Positions 60,835 through 64,000 of a stretch of 64,000 bases of DNA are shown here, one piece after another. The translations under genes were made by a program, and so were the position numbers. The DNA lies in assembly GCF_037153975.1 (NCBI RefSeq), contig NZ_JBBAYJ010000005.1, positions 107,312 through 171,311 of the forward strand, written 5' to 3'. The DNA is from Aquipuribacter sp. SD81 (GTDB taxonomy: Bacteria; Actinomycetota; Actinomycetes; Actinomycetales; JBBAYJ01). Numbering within the stretch: the stretch's first letter is position 1; the number at the start of each line of letters is the position of its first letter. Below the pieces are notes generated by a model. The model was not told where the DNA came from. It saw only the letters and a program-made list of their open reading frames with translations, and made no database searches.

Positions 60835-61832
60835 CACGGCTGCAGGAGCACCTTGCCGACGTGCTCCCCGGCCTCCAGCACCCGGTGCGCCTCCGCGGCG
60901 TCGGCCAGCGGCAGGACCCGGTCGACGACGGGCCGCACCCGGCCGGCGGCCACGAGCGGCCACACGTCGCGGACCACGTCGGCGCAGATCTCCGCCTTCT
61001 CCTGCCACGGCCGGGCGCGCAGCGTGCTGCCGTGGACGGTCAGGCGCCGCCGCAGCAGCCGGGCGAGGTCGAGCTCCGCGGTCGTGCCGCCCATGAGCCC
61101 GATGACGACGAGGCGGCCGCCGACCGCCATCGCCTCCACGTGCAGCCCGAGGTAGCGGGCGCCGACCGGGTCGAGCACCACGTCGACGCCCTGGCCGTCC
61201 GTCAGCTCCCGGAGCCGGGCCGCGAGGTCGTCGCGGCGGTAGTCGAGCACCGCCTCCGCACCGAACCCGGCCGCGCGCTCCACCTTCTCCGGCGACCCTG
61301 CCGTCGCGACCGCCCGCGCGCCGAGCGCGGCCGCGAGCTGCGTGGCGAACGTGCCGATGCCGCTGGTCGCGCCGTGGACGAGGAACACCTCGCCGGCTCG
61401 CAGGCCGGCGCCACCACGGGCCGTCGAGACGACGTTGCTGTGCACGGTCGCCGCCACCTCCGCGAGCGCCGCCGCGGCCACGACGTCGACGCCGTCCGGC
61501 ACCGGCACGACCTGCCCCGCGCGGACGGCCACCCGCTCCGCGTAGCCACCACCGTCGAGCAGCGCGCACACCTGGTCCCCGACCGCGGGCGCGCCCGGCC
61601 CGCCGACCCCCTCGCCGAGCGCGACGACCTCGCCGGACACCTCGAGCCCCGGCCACCGCGGCGTACCGGCCGGCGGGTCGTAGCGGCCCTGCCGCTGCAG
61701 CAGGTCGGCCCGGTTGACGCCCGCGGCCGCGACCTGGACCACGACCTCGCCCGGGCCGGGCTCCGGCTCCGGGACCTCTCGGACGACGAGGGCCTCCGGC
61801 CCCCCGGGCTCCTCGACGACGGCGGCACGCAC
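60834..61832 (-). CDS. NAD(P)H-quinone oxidoreductase (zinc-independent MDR family)
   Basis: A 332-residue medium-chain reductase. The N-terminal domain begins VRAAVVEEPGGPEALVVREV and has GVNRADLLQRQGRYDPPAG; the cofactor domain has the AXXGXXG-like HGATSGIGTFATQLA (about residues 150-164), and GSPEKVERA gives the NADP-binding side. No structural zinc Cys cluster is present, fitting the QOR/PIG3 (TP53I3-like) group. The substrate is a quinone or other activated carbonyl compound. GTG 61832 is 6 nt after a TACGGT element; GTG 61835 is also possible. It is coupled to bpa. Confidence 0.93.
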   Translation of the reverse strand: MRAAVVEEPGGPEALVVREVPEPEPGPGEVVVQVAAAGVNRADLLQRQGRYDPPAGTPRWPGLEVSGEVVALGEGVGGPGAPAVGDQVCALLDGGGYAERVAVRAGQVVPVPDGVDVVAAAALAEVAATVHSNVVSTARGGAGLRAGEVFLVHGATSGIGTFATQLAAALGARAVATAGSPEKVERAAGFGAEAVLDYRRDDLAARLRELTDGQGVDVVLDPVGARYLGLHVEAMAVGGRLVVIGLMGGTTAELDLARLLRRRLTVHGSTLRARPWQEKAEICADVVRDVWPLVAAGRVRPVVDRVLPLADAAEAHRVLEAGEHVGKVLLQP

Positions 61833-61838
61833 CACCCG

Positions 61839-61844
61839 ACCGTA
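61839..61844 (-). promoter_or_regulatory. -10 element TACGGT, leaderless start of the quinone oxidoreductase-bpa operon
   Basis: On the minus strand TACGGT ends 6 nt before the GTG at 61832. Confidence 0.45.
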
Positions 61845-61979
61845 CCCAGCGCTGCGCCGATCGGGTGACGTCGGGCGACGCCCCGCTCCACCTCCCGCAC
61901 CCGGCTGCCGAACCACTTCAGGACCGGCCCCCTCCGGGGTCGGCTGCTCGTCGTCCCGTAGTCACGTGAAGGGCTCGCC

Positions 61980-64000
61980 ATGCTGCGTAGTGCCGGTATC
62001 CGGTCGAAGATCCTCGCGGTGCTGGTCGTGCCCCTCGTGCTGCTCGCCACCACGGCCGGGCTCCTCGCCGCCGGCCAGGTGCAGCGCGCACGCGAGGCCC
62101 GTCAGGTCGAGCTGCTCGCCGGCATCGGCGGGTCCTTCGCCGAGCTCGTCGCCGGCATCGCCGCCGAGCGGGCCGTGACCGCCGGCGCCATCCAGGGCGA
62201 CGAGGCCGCGGCCGCCGCCCTGCCCGAGGTGCGCGCCCAGGTGGACACGGGTCTCGAGCGCTCCCGCGCGTCGCTGGCCGAGGTCGACCTCGACCTGCTG
62301 TCCGCCCAGGCGTCGCAGGGCCTCGTCCGGATGCAGGCGGTGCACGACTCGCTGCGCGGTCTCCGCTCCACCGTCGACACGACCGACGCCTCGCTCGACG
62401 ACGTGCTCGCCGACTACGACGCGGTCGTCCGCGAGGACGCCGCCATGCCGGGCCGTGTGGCCACGGGCACCGCCGACCCGCAGACGGCGTCCCTGCTCGC
62501 CGGGTTCGGTCACCTGCTCGCCGCTCGCGACGCCGCCCTGCGCGAGCAGTCCGCCGGCGCCCGCCTGCTGGCCGGCACCGCGACGCTCGGCGACGTCCGC
62601 ACGTTCCCCACCCTGTCCGGCCTGCAGGCCGACGCCCTCGACCAGTGGGAGTTCGCCGTCGGCCGCGACCGCGCCGCCGGCGTGGCCGAGACGATGGGCC
62701 AGGCCGAGGCCGAGGGGTGGACGGTCGGCCGCGCCCGCACCGCGCTGGCCTCGCCGAGCACGGTCCGGCAGTCCGGCCTCACCCCCGAGACCTGGCAGGC
62801 CCTCACCGAGGCACGGCTCGCCGTCCTCGAGCAGGCCCTCGGTGGTGTGACCGGCGACGCGTCCGCCGCCGCGGCCGCCGCGAGCAGCCGCGCGACCGTC
62901 CTCGCCGCCCTCGCGGTCTCCGCGGCCGTCCTCGGCGTCGGCGTCACCCTGCTGCTGTCGCTCACGCTGTCGCGCCGCATCGTCCGGCCGCTGCGTGAGC
63001 TCACCGCCGCGGCGACGACCGTCCGCGAGCGCCTGCCGCACATGGTCGAGCAGATGCGCAGCCCCGGCGACCGCTCGGACGTCGAGCTCCCCCGCATCGA
63101 GGTGGAGGGCGGCGACGAGGTCGGCGAGCTCGCGTCGGCGTTCAACGCCGTCAACGACACCGTCCTGGAGGTGGCGGAGGAGCAGGCCGCGCTGCGCGGC
63201 GCCATCGCCGAGACCTTCGTCAACGTCGCCCGCCGCAACCAGGTGCTGCTGTCCCGCCAGCTGACCTTCATCGACCAGCTCGAGCAGCGCGAGGAGGACC
63301 CCGACACCCTGGAGAACCTCTTCCGCCTCGACCACCTCGCCACCCGCATGCGCCGCAACGCGGAGTCGCTGCTCGTGCTCGCCGGCATCGACGCGGGCCG
63401 CCGCCTGCGCAAGCCGCTGCCGCTGTCCGACGTCATCCGCACCGCCGCGTCGGAGATCGAGCAGTACGAGCGGGTCAACCTCGCCCTGCAGGTCGACCCC
63501 CCGACGGTCGGGCACCTGTCGCTGCAGGTCGCGCACCTGCTCGCCGAGCTGCTGGAGAACGGCACGAACTTCTCCGAGCCGCACACCCCCGTGCTCGTCG
63601 CGACGAGCCGCACCGCCACCGGCATCCGCGTGACCGTGACCGACGAGGGCCTCGGCCTCACCGACGACGAGATCGTCGCCGCCACCGCGAAGATCGCGAA
63701 CGCGGGCGCCGACGACGTCGTCACGTCCCAGCGCCTCGGCTTCTTCGTGGTCGGCCGCCTCGCCCGCAAGCTCGGGGTCACCGTCCAGCTGCGCCGTGGC
63801 CGCTCCAAGGGCCTCGTGGTGACCGTCGACCTCCCGCCGACGGTCTTCGTGCCCGGCACGGTCAAGGTCGCCGAGGTGCCCGCCGCGGGCGCGCCGACCG
63901 ACGCGACCCCGACCCCGACCGCCGGTCCGACGCCCGCCGGTGCGACCGCCCCGGCCCCCGCGGCCGGCGCGGCCCCTCAGCCCGGGGCCCGCCCCGGCCC
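61980..64000 (+). CDS. Nitrate/nitrite-sensing (NIT) domain sensor kinase, Cvn-type, 5' part
   Basis: 673 codons are visible; the gene runs off the right edge. A first transmembrane helix (about 10-35) and a second (about 300-325) enclose an extracellular NIT domain (about 40-295: GGSFAELVAGIAAERAVT is typical). A HAMP-like linker follows, then a coiled segment and a kinase core with RLDHLATRMRRNAESLL (His at about residue 452) and HATPase motifs ELLENGTNFSEP, DEGLGLTDDE and RLGFFVVGRLARKLG. This matches CvnA of actinobacterial conservons. The Pro/Thr/Ala-rich end starts at about residue 635. Partner cvnB-D genes would be expected just to the right. Confidence 0.9.
   Translation, partial: MLRSAGIRSKILAVLVVPLVLLATTAGLLAAGQVQRAREARQVELLAGIGGSFAELVAGIAAERAVTAGAIQGDEAAAAALPEVRAQVDTGLERSRASLAEVDLDLLSAQASQGLVRMQAVHDSLRGLRSTVDTTDASLDDVLADYDAVVREDAAMPGRVATGTADPQTASLLAGFGHLLAARDAALREQSAGARLLAGTATLGDVRTFPTLSGLQADALDQWEFAVGRDRAAGVAETMGQAEAEGWTVGRARTALASPSTVRQSGLTPETWQALTEARLAVLEQALGGVTGDASAAAAAASSRATVLAALAVSAAVLGVGVTLLLSLTLSRRIVRPLRELTAAATTVRERLPHMVEQMRSPGDRSDVELPRIEVEGGDEVGELASAFNAVNDTVLEVAEEQAALRGAIAETFVNVARRNQVLLSRQLTFIDQLEQREEDPDTLENLFRLDHLATRMRRNAESLLVLAGIDAGRRLRKPLPLSDVIRTAASEIEQYERVNLALQVDPPTVGHLSLQVAHLLAELLENGTNFSEPHTPVLVATSRTATGIRVTVTDEGLGLTDDEIVAATAKIANAGADDVVTSQRLGFFVVGRLARKLGVTVQLRRGRSKGLVVTVDLPPTVFVPGTVKVAEVPAAGAPTDATPTPTAGPTPAGATAPAPAAGAAPQPGARPG

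Overview
The window is about 75% GC, has many GTG starts and tight GTGA/ATGA overlaps, and carries actinobacterial marker genes: a bacterial proteasome activator (Bpa), an AfsR/SARP-type regulator, a DUF5926 SEC-C protein, an F420/flavin LLM oxidoreductase and a Cvn-type nitrate-sensing kinase. It is best read as a chromosomal segment of a high-GC actinomycete; I cannot name the genus. There is no rRNA, tRNA, CRISPR array, phage module or recognisable insertion sequence. Most of the window is ordinary housekeeping and accessory sequence.

Layout. 0-10 kb: end of a serine hydrolase-like gene, an NfeD/flotillin membrane-domain pair, a Phd/VapC toxin-antitoxin pair, D-amino-acid oxidase, a spermidine-synthase-like gene, a lipoprotein and a secreted M14 carboxypeptidase broken by two compensating frameshifts. 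10-20 kb: metY with a CoA-binding protein, a membrane protein fused to a molybdopterin-type domain, a NarL-type two-component system, a spore-photoproduct-lyase-like radical SAM protein and an M13 peptidase. 20-30 kb: a DUF5872 protein, phosphoglucomutase, a MarR regulator, a dense tandem-repeat patch, an LLM oxidoreductase/MFS pair, dienelactone hydrolase, two tandem Fpg/Nei glycosylases, an SSI-like lipoprotein, rhodanese and a glycerophosphodiesterase. 30-40 kb: an anti-sigma-like ATPase, DUF5926, a large SARP/NB-ARC regulator, homocysteine methyltransferase, arginine deiminase and larB-larC-GNAT. 40-50 kb: a self-contained HTH_34/ABC operon behind a palindromic operator, pheA, a YczE/YczR (MocR) pair with a long operator, an SDR, ChaB/Rho-N and DUF2252 genes flanking a 133-bp interrupted palindrome, DUF2243 and diacylglycerol kinase. 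50-64 kb: serS, two HAD phosphatases, an ABC exporter with a GbsR-like regulator, a second Phd/VapC pair, an alpha/beta hydrolase, a MntA/HepT pair with an extra coupled gene, bpa, a quinone oxidoreductase and the start of a large NIT-domain sensor kinase that runs off the window.

Regulation. Many first genes have a TANNNT hexamer that ends 5-9 nt before a GTG or ATG, which implies leaderless transcription. Operator-like palindromes are visible at four regulator loci (39.7, 44.2, 55.3 and 55.8 kb). The features least explained by known genes are the 133-bp interrupted palindrome (47063-47195), the nested 15/56/71-bp repeats (23005-23306), two copies of a CCCCCANTGGGGG hairpin, and an unknown gene translationally coupled to mntA-hepT.
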